A program made the position numbers and the translations under genes. Under the pieces are notes generated by a model that saw only the letters and a list, made by a program, of their open reading frames with translations, ran no database searches and was not told the DNA's origin. A stretch of 64,000 nucleotides of DNA from Aralia elata (Eukaryota > Streptophyta > Magnoliopsida > Apiales > Araliaceae): the NCBI GenBank assembly GCA_034770075.1, contig CM068384.1, positions 40,645,182 to 40,709,181 on the forward strand. The letters run 5' to 3'. Shown here piece after piece: positions 22,522-33,791 of the stretch; position 1 is the first letter of the stretch, and each line of letters begins with the position of its first letter.

Positions 22522-24184
22522 TGAAATTCAGATAAGGCACACTTAGAAGGGGGGGTTGAATAAGTGTGGATACAGATTATTACCAATTAAAAAATTTATA
22601 CCAAACTTTTGAATACAGTCTACTGTATTGATGAATGTAGCTTACCGAATGAATATGGTTTACTGGATTGAGTCTTTGTTAAAGAAGATCTTAGTCTACT
22701 GTATTGATGAATGCAACTTACTGAATGAATACGGTCAACTGGATTGGTTTTTAGTTTAAGAAAATATCTTGGTTATTTTATAAATTAATATAATTTAATG
22801 AAAATACTTGATAATAATGAATAATACAAATATTCAAGTTATTAGTTATTAAAAATAATTAACTAGCTTTTGAGTAATTAAAATAAAGCAAGCAATAAAA
22901 TTAACACCAAGATTTTTTACGTGGTTCAGCTAATACCCTCTATAATAATAGCCTACTCCACGTCCAATACCAACTAGTATTGGAGACTCACTTTTATTTA
23001 AAAAAAATAATTCCCGTTACAAGACAGATTCTATCAAATATTGAATTACAATAATTCACTTGAGCACTTTTGCTCCTTGTGCACCAATGCACTTCTTAAG
23101 CACCTATGCTTCCTTGAATCTGTATGTAAACAAACCTTAATCCACCTGGATTAAATTCCTTTAGACAACACTTAGTCTAAAAATTAAAATTACAATAAAA
23201 GAGGTCTAGTGATCAAAGCAAATAAACAATTTAACAATGCAAGACTCAACTAATGAATGCAATGATCAAGTAGAGTTAAAAGATATCACCAATATTATGC
23301 TCACGAAAATTGCTGATAATATATCTGAATATAATAGCACATCAGCTTGAAGAAATGCACCGAAAATAAGTAAGTCTCTTTCAAGTATATGGTTGCAAAA
23401 ATATTAAATCAAGCAAGTCGGTAGTCTTTTATTAAAGACCATGCTTCCTTTTTATAGCCCAAGAATTAGAAAATATTTCCGTTGCCAAATTTCAAATAAT
23501 CAGATTATACACCCGTTAATGGCTAAAAGAAACTAATCTATCTCGGTAAGATTTGTTGGGCAATTTCGAAAAGATAACTGATCCGTGTAAATCATTATCC
23601 CAGATTTACTGATTGTTACTAACAAAACAATCCTTATCAAGGTTTAGTCTGTTTAAGCATAATATCCGGAAACAAATCTTCCCAACTGATCCGGCTACTT
23701 AATACTTATCAAGTCAAAAGATAATGATTACACATTAAAGTGTATCTGTCAAGTTTATCACCTTTTTCCAAGATTGCCGCTGCATTATATTTCCAAGGAA
23801 TGTAATTATGCCAACTGCCACACGTTTCATATACCGATGTGATACTTCAAATTGTTTTACAGACCATCATGCGTGATGCATAAATTAATAGTCATGTATT
23901 AAGATAATCAAGATGCATAGAACCCATCAAGCATGAATCAATGTAATGTTATGCAGATACAAAATTATGCATGTAAATTTCCTAGAGCCTTGAATTGAAA
24001 AATCAAATATTTGCAATGACCTTACATAATAATTCTTAATACGCAAAATAATCTTCAATCTTCCTTGAATAAACCATCGAACAAATTTCTTGAATTAATT
24101 TCCTGAAATTCACAATAAACAATTTAGTACCATTGAACGAAATCATCATCAAAACATTAGGTTTAGAATATGACAAAGTCAACA
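22522..24184 (-). repeat. 3' LTR of the Sirevirus-like element
   Basis: Minus-strand LTR from TGTTGACTTTGTCATATTC at 24184 to ...CTGAATTTCA at 22522, 1,663 bp, next to the polypurine tract at 24185. It is complete. Confidence 0.9.
23449..23456 (-). promoter_or_regulatory. TATA box of the Sirevirus LTR
   Basis: Minus strand GGGCTATAAAAAGGAAGC, a strong TATA match, about 730 bp into the LTR. Confidence 0.7.
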
Positions 24185-24413
24185 TTCTCCCCCTTTTTGA
24201 TGATGACAACATAAATAATTAAAGCTCCCCCTAAATTTATGCATAGCTTAATTTTAGGAAACAAATCCATATGGCCTGCATGTTGTTAGTATCATATTCG
24301 AATAACATCTTATAACAACATGAAAGAAAAAATACCATAAGCATATGTAATCAAATATTCAACCCCCAGAATCCAGAGTATGTTGTTAAAACTGAAATAA
24401 TCTCTCCCCCTTT
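24185..24413 (-). promoter_or_regulatory. Three polypurine tracts of the Sirevirus
   Basis: On the minus strand AAAAGGGGGAGAA is directly next to the 3' LTR (24185-24197), with further G5 tracts at 24224-24233 (TAGGGGGAGC) and 24401-24413 (AAAGGGGGAGAGA). The first and third share a flanking GATGA(C/T) context. Multiple copies of the tract near the 3' LTR are described for Sireviruses; the LTR-proximal one would prime plus-strand synthesis. Confidence 0.8.
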
Positions 24414-24448
24414 GTCATCAGGCAAAAAGAGAGAGATAACGAGCAAAT

Positions 24449-26149
24449 TCAGTGAATGTCTGCAATGTGAACTTTTTGTTCAGAGCGGGAGGTAAAGTAA
24501 GCACGGTGCCGGATGCGGTGAAGACGTTCAGCAAGTGTGAGTTCTTTGGCAAATCGAGGTGGCCTGGGGATAAAGGTTGAAGAAGGAATCCCCATATCAA
24601 GAAAGTCATCCTTGAACTCCGCTGTCCAATTGCACATTGGCCATTCAGGAATAGTGGAGTACATTGTTTGGAAATGTAACTTTCTGCCCATATCATTAAA
24701 TCTGGTTGCCATAAAATCTGCAAGTTCACCAATTTGATAACTTACAAATTTAATCTCTTGACTTAACTGGCATGTATTTCTATTGAACTTCCTTTGAAGG
24801 GCCTCAACCATAGCCAAAGTTTGGATCTCAAAACCTGCCTGAAGATCAATGAACTCATCTTCAACACGATTATACAATTTATTAATTTCTGGTGCATCCA
24901 ATGGCAATTTTCCTTTTTCAAGAATCTCAACTCGATTTCGAATCTCAGTCAAGTCAGTTTTCATAGAATTTTGATTTTGTAAAATCTCAGTTAGGATATT
25001 CAAAATATCAGTTCCATGAGTATTTGGCAGAGAAGTAGATGAAGATTCAGGAGTAGGGGAAATAGGAGGAGGATTGGGATGAAGACGAACAAATTCTCCG
25101 GCAAGAAAAATGATATGGGATTGTGTCAGACTTGCAGTATCTATGAATTCATTGTTTGAAACAGAAATTTCATCATCAAGAAAAATTTTGAAATGTTTGA
25201 AAACTTTTGTTAAAAACTTACTGTAAGGAAGACATTTTTTTGATTGACGAATGCAACTGAGCATATGAGACAACATCAGTTGAGAGAGATTAAATGATTT
25301 TCCCTTGAGAATCATAGCCACAACCACTAAATCCTGATAAGTAAAATCTGCCCCACCACCAAGTCGAGGAAACAAATTATACCTAACTAGTTTATGTAAG
25401 ACACATGCAGCTGGGCATACATTCACAGTTTTTGGAAGAAATAAATCAGTAAGAGAAAAATCATTCATCACTATATGAAGTTGTTCCATAGGTGTAAAAG
25501 GAATGTTAGCAGCACCTTTTAGAGTAAAGGGACAGGGTCCAACAGAGGATATTCCGAGAATACTACCAAAATCAATACTCGTGAAAAATAAGGATTTTCC
25601 CTGAACATATGCCGTGTAACAGTCTCCATTGCACTCAAGATTAGTATAAAATTGTTGAACTAATCGAGGATATGCAATACTAGGAGGAAACAACATAGAA
25701 GATATTTCACAAGAATTGAAAAGTTTTTCCAAAACAGAGTTTTTGAAATAGAACAAATCCAGAGATTTTTCATAGACAAATTGCTTTGTAGCAATTGAAT
25801 TTTTAAAACGAGTTTCAAAGCTGTAGCCTCTGAAGAAATTTTCTGGTATATCGAGGGAAGATGAGAACGGATTTACCAGATTTGAAGGAGATTCTGGCTG
25901 TGAAGTGATATGGTCTTCATGCACTGGTTGTTTCAATTTCCCTTGTTGAAACAGTTCGTCTTCTGAAGCCTTTAAGAAAGAAAAGCTTGAATCTGAGTCG
26001 TCGGAAAGTATGGTGGCGTCGGACGACACATGCATCGATGATTTCTTTAGCTTTCGCTTGGGTTTCATCTTTGATCCAGAAACATTCTTTAAAGAGGATC
26101 CATCATCCGTTGATTTACCAGAAGACTGTTTGCTTGCCCTGGTTTTCAT
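24449..26149 (-). CDS. Extra ORF after pol in the Sirevirus (env-position protein)
   Basis: An uninterrupted 566-codon ORF in the place of the env-like gene of Sireviruses. The N-terminus is basic and Ser-rich with KPKRKLKK (about residue 29), a possible nuclear localisation signal, then an acidic Ser-rich stretch. Residues ~105-290 resemble the plant-transposon protein domain often annotated as Transposase_32: a YPRLVQQFYTNL segment, a V-x-G segment and an ILGI turn. A Pro-rich hinge (PNPPPISPTPESSS) and a coiled-coil-like part (about 385-470) follow. I see no signal peptide and no membrane-spanning helix long enough for an envelope protein, so position suggests env but the sequence does not. 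A 358-bp gap separates it from the end of pol, so it would need its own translation. Confidence 0.75.
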   Translation of the reverse strand: MKTRASKQSSGKSTDDGSSLKNVSGSKMKPKRKLKKSSMHVSSDATILSDDSDSSFSFLKASEDELFQQGKLKQPVHEDHITSQPESPSNLVNPFSSSLDIPENFFRGYSFETRFKNSIATKQFVYEKSLDLFYFKNSVLEKLFNSCEISSMLFPPSIAYPRLVQQFYTNLECNGDCYTAYVQGKSLFFTSIDFGSILGISSVGPCPFTLKGAANIPFTPMEQLHIVMNDFSLTDLFLPKTVNVCPAACVLHKLVRYNLFPRLGGGADFTYQDLVVVAMILKGKSFNLSQLMLSHMLSCIRQSKKCLPYSKFLTKVFKHFKIFLDDEISVSNNEFIDTASLTQSHIIFLAGEFVRLHPNPPPISPTPESSSTSLPNTHGTDILNILTEILQNQNSMKTDLTEIRNRVEILEKGKLPLDAPEINKLYNRVEDEFIDLQAGFEIQTLAMVEALQRKFNRNTCQLSQEIKFVSYQIGELADFMATRFNDMGRKLHFQTMYSTIPEWPMCNWTAEFKDDFLDMGIPSSTFIPRPPRFAKELTLAERLHRIRHRAYFTSRSEQKVHIADIH

Positions 26150-26507
26150 ATCTTTAAGGGTTTGAAACGAGAGAATCTAAGGGTTTTGATCTGGTTTATG
26201 AAAGAGAGAGAAATCTAAAGAGCTGATACCAAGATCTGAAGTTATAAAGAAAGAAAACATAGAAGTAGAAGTTAAGTAGGAGACTGATTTTGAAAGACGT
26301 GTGTCTTTCCAACTTCAATGACTGTTCGGCTACTTTTTCGGTTTCCAAAAATAATTTGAGACTTTACGAAATCCCAGTAATCATCAATTAATACTCGGTT
26401 ACATATACCCAAAATAATCTAAACAGATAAGGAATATCAAACAGATATATTTCAACAGATATTATGCAGAGAGTATTAACCGAATATGATAACTAGGTTA
26501 TCCATAG

Positions 26508-29500
26508 TTATACCATGCACATTCCAAGTTCTCTTCTAAGCATACAAAACCTTTCCTCACTCAGAGGTTTAGTAAAAATATCAACTAATTGTCTTTCTGT
26601 AAGAATAAAAACTAGTTTGACTAGCCCTTTTGAAACATTATCCCTTAAAAAATGATGTCTTACCTCTATATGTTTTGTGCGTGAATGCAAAACAGGATTT
26701 TTTGAAATATCAATAGCACTAGAATTATCACAATATATAGGCACATTATTACAAATTATATCAAAATCACATAAAGTTTGTCTCATCCATAATATTTGAG
26801 AACAACAACTCCCTGCAGCTAAATATTCACCCTCAGTTGTTGATAAAGCAACTGAAGTTTGCTTTTTACTATGCCATGAAACAAGACTTTGTCCCAAAAA
26901 TGTACAAGCACCACTTGTACTTTTTCTATCAACTTGAAACCCTGCATAGTCTGCATCTGAATAACCCATTAGTTCAAAGTGATTGCAAATAGGATAAAAT
27001 AACCCTAAATTTATAGTACCACTTAAATATTTAAAAATCCTTTTAACAGCTTGTAAGTGAGATTCTTTAGGTTTTGCTTGAAAACGTGCACACAGACATA
27101 CATTATTCATTATATCAGGTCTAGATGCAGTTAAATATAATAAACATCCAATCATACCTCGATATTTGGTTAACTCTACATCTATACCTTTATCATCTGA
27201 TGTAAGTTTTATTGATGCACTCATTGGTGTAGCCTTTGGGTTGGATCCTTCAAAACCAAATCTTTTGAGGAGCTCTTTTGTGTACTTGGTTTGATGAATA
27301 TAGATCCCTTCCTTAGTTTGCTTGATTTGAAGTCCCAAAAAGTAAATTAGCTCTCCCATTAAGCTCATATCAAATTCCTTATGCATACATTTTGAAAACC
27401 ACTCACAAAGAAAATCATTAGTAGCACCAAATATTATGTCATCCACATATATTTGAACAACAATTATATCAGTTTTATCATGCATAATAAATAGTGTGGA
27501 ATCAATTTTACCTCTAGTGAAACCACTGGAAAGAAGATACTTACTTAACCTCTCGTACCAAGCTTTTGGAGCTTGTTTGAGACCATAGAGAGCTTTTTTT
27601 AGCTTAAAAACATGATTTGGGTACTTTTCATGTTCGAATCCAGGGGGCTGTTTAACATAGACTTCTTCATTAATGTATCCATTTAGGAATGCGCTTTTTA
27701 CATCCATTTGATAAAGCTTGAACTTCTTGTAACATGCAAATGCTAATAAAATCCGGATAGATTCTAGTCTTGCAACTGGGGCATAAGTCTCTTCGTAGTC
27801 GATCCCTTCTTGTTGATTATATCCTTGAGCTACTAGCCTTGCTTTGTTGCGAGTGATTGTCCCATGTTCATCAAGCTTGTTTTTAAACACCCATTTTGTT
27901 CCAATGACAGAAACATCTTTAGGAGGAGGCATTAATTCCCAAACTTGACATCGTTCAAATTGTTGAAGTTCCTCTTGCATTGCCATTAGCCAACTTTCAT
28001 CAAGAATGGCTTCTTTAGCATTCTTTGGCTCAACTTGTGATAAGAATGCAGAGAACGCACAATGATTTTGTAAACTTCTTCGTGTGGTGATTCCTTTGTT
28101 TATGTCTCCAATAATGTTTTCCGGTGGATGATTCTTGAGATATCTTGCAGTGTTTGGCATTTGGACATCGTATAACACTTCTTCTTGTTGGGGAAAATCT
28201 TCCTCAAGTTCTTGTGTTGTTCCTTGTTCTACTCCTTGAGTGTTTTCCAATTCAGCTTGCTGAATCTGTTCATTTGGCTTGCTGAATAGATTTTTCCGAT
28301 TTGCTGGATTCACTGAGATCTCCAAATTACCTGCATCCTCTTCTCTTTCTTTTGGAAGATCATTATTAATTTCATTAAATGTTATGTGTATTGATTCTTC
28401 AACACATAGCTTGTTAATATTAAATACACGATATGCCTTGTTGTTTTGTGAGTAACCAATAAAAATCCCTTCATAGGATTTAGCATCAAATTTTCCCAAG
28501 TTATCACTGGTATTCAATATGAAACATTTAGACCCAAATACTTTAAAATAACTTATATTAGGAATTTTATTATTCAAAAGTTCATAAGGAGTTTTCGAAA
28601 TAATAGGGCGAATAAGAACCCTATTTAACACATAACAAGAGGTATTAACAGCCTCTGCCCAAAACTTCTTTGGAAGTTTGCTTTCTTGTAAAAGTGTTCT
28701 AGCTGTTTCTTGAAGTGTCCTATTCTTTCTTTCCACTACTCCATTTTGCTGAGGAGTTCTTGGAGCTGAAAACTCATGGCTTATGCCTTTTTGATCACAA
28801 TATATAATAAAGTCCTTTTGAAATTTGGTACCATGATCACTACGAATTTTTGTAAGTTTGAGACTATACTTAGTCTCAAGATTTCTTATCAATTTATCAA
28901 ACTCTTTAAATGCTTCATCTTTGGTTCTTAAAAACAATACCCAAGTATATCTAGAAAAATCATCCACTATAACAAATGCATAAAATTTACCATTAATACT
29001 AGCATGCCTTTCTGGGCCAAATAGATCAAGATGAAGTAGTTGTAGAGGAGAGGAAGTTGATACCATGTTCTTTGCTGTAAACGAAGTTCTTACTTGTTTC
29101 CCAAGTTGGCAAGGAACACATATTCCTCTCTTTTCATACTTTATCTTCGGCAATCCTTTGACAAGATTCTTTGAGGATACTTTCTTGATTAAATCCATGT
29201 GAACATGTCCCATCCTCTTATGCCATAGGTTAGCCTCATCTTGCACAATTGCTAGACATAGTTCTTCATCCTGTTGCTCAAATTCAATAGCATATATATT
29301 TCCTTCTCTTTGTGCCACTAAAGTAGTATTATTAGTACCATGAGTAATTGTGCACTTTTCTTTTTCAAAACTAACTTGATGACCATTATCCATTAATTGA
29401 CTAACACTTATAAGATTAAATTCAAGTCCACTAACAAGATGAACATTATCAATATTAACCTTACCATTACCAATTTTACCTTTTCCAATAATCTCACAGG

Positions 29501-29645
29501 TTCGATTGTCTCCAAAAGTGACCGTTCCATTTTTCTTCTTGGTTTTTAGTTCTACGAACTTCGATTTATCACCAGTCATGTGACGAGAACATCCACTATC
29601 AAGAATCCATTTTTGAGATGGAACTTTTGCCTTGAAGCATACCTG
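26508..29645 (-). CDS. Pol polyprotein of the Sirevirus-like element (PR-IN-RT-RH)
   Basis: The reading opens after a TAA at 29646-29648; the first ATG is at 29579, inside the protease, so the real protein must be made with gag. The protease motif DSGCSRHMTGD lies at 29605-29570. Numbering from the ATG: integrase zinc site H120/H125 and C154/C157; DDE triad D185, D248, E283 with the classic 35-residue D-E spacing; RT with MDVKSAFLNG at 625-634 and YVDD at 711-714; RNase H with DRKSTSG and STTEGEY; terminal KHIEVRHHFLRD. No stop interrupts 1,023 codons. It would cleave, reverse transcribe and integrate the element; this copy looks catalytically complete but its gag is destroyed by element B. 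Confidence 0.93.
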   Translation of the reverse strand, partial: QVCFKAKVPSQKWILDSGCSRHMTGDKSKFVELKTKKKNGTVTFGDNRTCEIIGKGKIGNGKVNIDNVHLVSGLEFNLISVSQLMDNGHQVSFEKEKCTITHGTNNTTLVAQREGNIYAIEFEQQDEELCLAIVQDEANLWHKRMGHVHMDLIKKVSSKNLVKGLPKIKYEKRGICVPCQLGKQVRTSFTAKNMVSTSSPLQLLHLDLFGPERHASINGKFYAFVIVDDFSRYTWVLFLRTKDEAFKEFDKLIRNLETKYSLKLTKIRSDHGTKFQKDFIIYCDQKGISHEFSAPRTPQQNGVVERKNRTLQETARTLLQESKLPKKFWAEAVNTSCYVLNRVLIRPIISKTPYELLNNKIPNISYFKVFGSKCFILNTSDNLGKFDAKSYEGIFIGYSQNNKAYRVFNINKLCVEESIHITFNEINNDLPKEREEDAGNLEISVNPANRKNLFSKPNEQIQQAELENTQGVEQGTTQELEEDFPQQEEVLYDVQMPNTARYLKNHPPENIIGDINKGITTRRSLQNHCAFSAFLSQVEPKNAKEAILDESWLMAMQEELQQFERCQVWELMPPPKDVSVIGTKWVFKNKLDEHGTITRNKARLVAQGYNQQEGIDYEETYAPVARLESIRILLAFACYKKFKLYQMDVKSAFLNGYINEEVYVKQPPGFEHEKYPNHVFKLKKALYGLKQAPKAWYERLSKYLLSSGFTRGKIDSTLFIMHDKTDIIVVQIYVDDIIFGATNDFLCEWFSKCMHKEFDMSLMGELIYFLGLQIKQTKEGIYIHQTKYTKELLKRFGFEGSNPKATPMSASIKLTSDDKGIDVELTKYRGMIGCLLYLTASRPDIMNNVCLCARFQAKPKESHLQAVKRIFKYLSGTINLGLFYPICNHFELMGYSDADYAGFQVDRKSTSGACTFLGQSLVSWHSKKQTSVALSTTEGEYLAAGSCCSQILWMRQTLCDFDIICNNVPIYCDNSSAIDISKNPVLHSRTKHIEVRHHFLRDNVSKGLVKLVFILTERQLVDIFTKPLSEERFCMLRRELGMCMV

Positions 29646-29660
29646 TTAAGAAAAATTGAT

Positions 29661-30473
29661 TCATCTTTTTGGTACCCATATCTTTTTGGGTCCATTTGTG
29701 TTAGTTGTACATAAATCACCCTTCTTAATCCATACCTTTTTAACCTTCTTTTTCTTAGAACAATTTATATCTAAGTGACCTTTAATGCCACAATTTTTGC
29801 ATGTAGTGAAAGGAGAACAATAATTCAATTTGAAACGAGACTTAGATTTAAGCATATGCACATTTTTGGTTTTACGAGTGGGATTATAACCTATCCCTTG
29901 TCTGTCAAAACTAGGTTTTTGCTTTCCCAATATAACAGTTAGGTTTTCTTCACCTTGGACAAATCTAGCAAGAGATAGTTTTAATGAGTCTACTTCCTTT
30001 TGAAGTTCATCAGAAGGAATAGATTTACTCAGGGATTTATCACTAAATGCATCAATACATACGTCTCGCATTTTTAGCTCATTAGTCAATTTCTCAATTT
30101 CATTGTTCAAGTGAGTCACCTTGTTAAAAAGAATCTTGTTGTAATTTTCAAGATAATCATTTTTTGCAATCAAAACCTTTTCTTCTTTACAAGATGACTC
30201 TTTCTCAATTTCCTTCTTTTCATCTATTAAAGAATCAACTTCACACATCAATGTATTTACTAAATCCTTTAAACATGCATTCTTTTCTTTTAATCTCTCA
30301 TTTTCTTGTTTTAAAAAATTAAACTCATACATAGATACCTCATTTGATTCACCTTCTATTCCCATGAAGCATACTTGAGCTATTTCATCCTTGGCATCAA
30401 CCTCAACTTCGGACTCCTCTTCATCACTCCAAGTGACAAGAGCTTTGTTTCTTTTATTATCCTTGAAGCTCAT
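29661..30473 (-). pseudogene. Sirevirus gag, C-terminal part
   Basis: 270 codons from an internal ATG (MSFKDNKRNK). An acidic stretch (WSDEEESEVEV), a coiled coil over about 130 residues (ENERLKEKNACLKDL and similar), and a second zinc knuckle CKNCGIKGHLDINC near residue 225, ending in GPKKIWVPKR. TGA (29661-29663) closes it. Four codons later, in the same frame, TAA follows and then pol opens. The part upstream of the ATG in this frame holds the first knuckle (CFECGRPGHFKKDC, about 30545-30504), so gag is continuous here once a frameshift further upstream is allowed for. Confidence 0.85.
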
Positions 30474-30487
30474 TTTTCCTTTATTCT

Positions 30488-31090
30488 TTAGTTGAAAGCA
30501 GTCCTTCTTAAAGTGCCCTGGGCGTCCACATTCAAAACACGTCTCCTCGGCTTGTTTTCCTTTGCTTTTATTTGTGTTGAAGATATTCTTTCGTTTGTTC
30601 TTCCTTTGTTCTTCCTTTGCAGTAGTCCTTTGAGTCTCCTTGACATCATGGCTATCTCTTCATCCGAATCATCATCAAGCTTTTCTTCATTTCCTGCATT
30701 AAGAGCTAAAACCTTTCTTCGAGGAGTTTCGTCCTCATCATCATATCTTTTTAACTGATGTTCATATTCTTCAAGTTCACCAAAAAGAGTTAATGTATCC
30801 ATAGTAGAAATAGTAGAGGAATCTTGAAGAGTAGTAATTTTAGAAGCAAACCTTTTGGGCATAGCCCGAAGTAACTTACGGTTAATCTCACTTTGTGGAA
30901 TAGTTTTGTCAAGTAACTTTAAAGAATTCAGAAGTACCAGGAACCTTGCTTGAGCCATCTTTATGGTTTCATCTTTCTCAAGTTTGAACATTTCATAATC
31001 ATGCATGAGCATACTTAGTTTGACTTCTCGAACCTTTGAAGTTCCTTCGTGACTTACTACTAGAGTATCCCAAATTTCCTTAGCTGTGTT
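30488..31090 (-). pseudogene. Sirevirus gag, middle part (right of the B insertion in reading order)
   Basis: It begins at the element B boundary in the middle of the capsid (AKEIWDTLVVSHEGT) and continues with VREVKLSMLMHDYEMF, FLVLLNSLKLL, LLRAMPKRF and LTLFGELEEYE, all typical of Sirevirus/copia capsid. The frame is lost by a single shift between about 30640 and 30550: the ORF ends at 30488 in the wrong frame while the zinc knuckle reads in the next one. The gag N-terminus is 13 kb away at 44105-44409. Confidence 0.88.
31086..31090. other. Target-site duplication GTGTT, left copy
   Basis: GTGTT directly flanks element B at 31086-31090 and again at 44105-44109. The 5-bp size is normal for LTR-element integrase. 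Confidence 0.95.
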
Positions 31091-32564
31091 TGTGACGCCC
31101 CCAAATTCTGACGTCACTGTCTCGAATTTGGCTCATCACGTTCTAACATAATAATGACATAAAACTAATGCAGCGGAAAAGATAGAATAAATTACATTGA
31201 TTTAATATAATTATTCTCATCACAAGGTCTCGCAACCGATACTACAATGCTATCCAAAAGTCTTAATTTAACTGAAACATAGTACTAATACATAATCCCT
31301 GGCTAAGCTTATTACATAACCAGATTTCAGAAACTTAAACAACATAGTGAATAATCTTCTTCCTAAGGGAGAACAAAGCTACTCCGTAGTTTTGCCCTTT
31401 CCCTTATCCTTGCATGAAGGTTCACCTCGCTCTGCCTTAACTGAAAGGTTTAAAGAAAGCAAGAATGAGCAACAAATTTGCCCAGCAAGTATGTACGAGG
31501 AGGGTGAACAATATAAAGTTTAATTTCAAAAGTATGGCAGTAAGGAATAGCTCAAGGATAATAAAGAGAATTAATTATAAGAGTCGCTATAGACCGGAGA
31601 ACATCAATAAGATTCATGCGTCTAATCATTTCAAAGTTCAAGAATATGGATACTGAGTAGTCACTAAAGGACTAAGAACTCCTGCTAGAATTAACAGTTA
31701 TTATACTGAAAATCCAATAAAAACGAGCACACAGGTGATCAGCCCATAGTACTCCAGATTATGCATAACTGTCACATGCTTATAAGTGCGCACGTCGATC
31801 CCCCGACAATATACAATGTTTCCCCTTGTTATGAGGGTTGTTCATCTCAGTAGATAAGAGTCCGTACCAAGATAATTGGTTTGGAATAGCTTTCTAACAC
31901 ATGCATAATAGTCTAACCGAAACAATGGTTTAGACAACTTTTATAATCATATTCAATGATTTATTGAAATACCAATACTTGCAATGGGGTTTAAGGGATA
32001 CTAATCTTAAACCAATCCTTAGAATATGAATGACAGTTTATAAGGCATAAGAGTCATTGTCACATACTTGTACGATACATGAATATACAAGTTTACATAT
32101 TTGCTCAATAAAGAGAAAGGGTTCGAAAGCTAGCACAATATACCACATCCTGGTCGAATGTAAATTGAGTAGGTTTAAAGGAAACTTGCACAAAATAAAG
32201 TTTCGGTAAAAAGGGAACTTGCAATATGTAAGAGGTTCATGGTAAGAACTTGCTCAATATAAGTTTGAGTAAGGTTAGGGAAACTTGCCCTTGATAATAC
32301 TTGCACAACAAATAAAGTTTTGGGTTAGAGAACTTGCCTTTAGCGCAGTCTACGAATTTAAAGCTTAATGACACGTTGCAATCCTATTGTATAATAGTTA
32401 TATATAAGAATTCCATTAGTCATACAATTTCATACATCAATAACACTACATAATATTTGGATACCAAAAATATTACTACAACTTCTGCTCTATACTTTAG
32501 AATAATAATGCAAGCAATCCACAAGAATCAAATCACAAAAAGAATCACTTGACCACTCTGCAGG

Positions 32565-33457
32565 AGGGCGCAACTGCGCCCTGGTTAAGCTTAGGGATGG
32601 CGCAGCTGCGCTGTCCCTTGGCCAGACCAGGGTTGAGCTTTTGCCTTCCTGGTTTCAGTCCACTATCTAGCATACCAATACATTAACAATTACTATGTAC
32701 ACATGTTAAAGAGGTTTGCATGCTCACATGATTATCTCAAGTTCATATTACTACTTTATGCTTCCTTAGTCTAGAACTTATGGCAAAATAATGTCAAACA
32801 AATTCACAAATCCTCGTGACTTATTATACCAAATACTTATTCATATACAAAGGTTATAACATCGAGAGTACTCATGCTCATGGGTTCATATCATTTTTAC
32901 TTAATCTACCTAGATCATAACTTGGAACTTTTGCCTAAATTCATGCTTGAACGATGCAATACTATAACATACTAGAGTAAACACATATATATATCATGCC
33001 TGAGAAATATTAGAGTATTAACATGCATGTTCAACATTTCTTACTGAAATTATCATTATAATCATGCACGTTTGCTTTAAGATGTCCAAGTTTGCCTTCA
33101 AAAGTCGTTTTAAACTAGGTTGTGATCATATAGCACACATGAAGCATCTTGGAACCTTATGCCATGCATAATCAGACTATATACATATGTTTGTATGATC
33201 AGAACTTGCACTTTTGTAAGTTTCGGTAAAGTCTAGTTTTAAAACTATAAGTTTTCTTTAGAGAAACGCATACAAAATGAAGCTAGGATGCTCATGCCAT
33301 ACAAGGCTAATCATAAGTAGATTTTAAACTCATTTATAAAGTCAAACTAACATGTTCGAAATACCAGAAGAACAAAACAAAACAAAAAGTTCCTCAAGTC
33401 TGACACCCGGCGCAGCTGCGCGGGTTTATACTACGGAGGTGGCGCAGCTGCGCCTCT
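32565..33457 (-). repeat. Two pairs of GC-rich palindromes in the 3' LTR of B
   Basis: Palindromes at 32565-32582, 32594-32617, 33405-33425 and 33437-33457. All are built on GCGCAGCTGCGC (one changed to GCGCAACTGCGC), each with its own flanking arms. They stand out from AT-rich surroundings and lie 330-1,200 bp downstream of the TATA box. Confidence 0.92.
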
Positions 33458-33783
33458 TCGACTTAGTGCCAGAAGTGGCTCTGCTTCAGCAGAAACTTGT
33501 CACATTCAGGTCTTACTTCTCCTAAAGGCAACTTAAACCAATTACATTATCTATACAAGTTCAGGTAGCATAATAACTTCAATTACTAATCCAATTACCA
33601 AGAGAATTTCATGCTTTTGCCTAGAATTTGCCAATCTTGAAATTAAAACATATTAAAGCAACATTATTACCTTCTTGAGGCTAACTGCTAACTTGCTCCC
33701 AAACTCAGATTACTCAACACACTCACTCCCTATATAACACTGATGCAATTCTCTGGCAACTGGAAATAAGAAGAGAAAACCTC

Positions 33784-33791
33784 AATTTATA
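33784..33791 (-). promoter_or_regulatory. TATA box of the B 3' LTR
   Basis: Minus strand CTCTATAAATTGAGG. The same site is in the other LTR at 43222-43229. Confidence 0.6.

Noticed and set aside
31465..31656. 63-codon plus-strand frame, repeated at 40903-41094
   Set aside because: Occurs twice only because both LTRs of element B contain it; no similarity to a protein.
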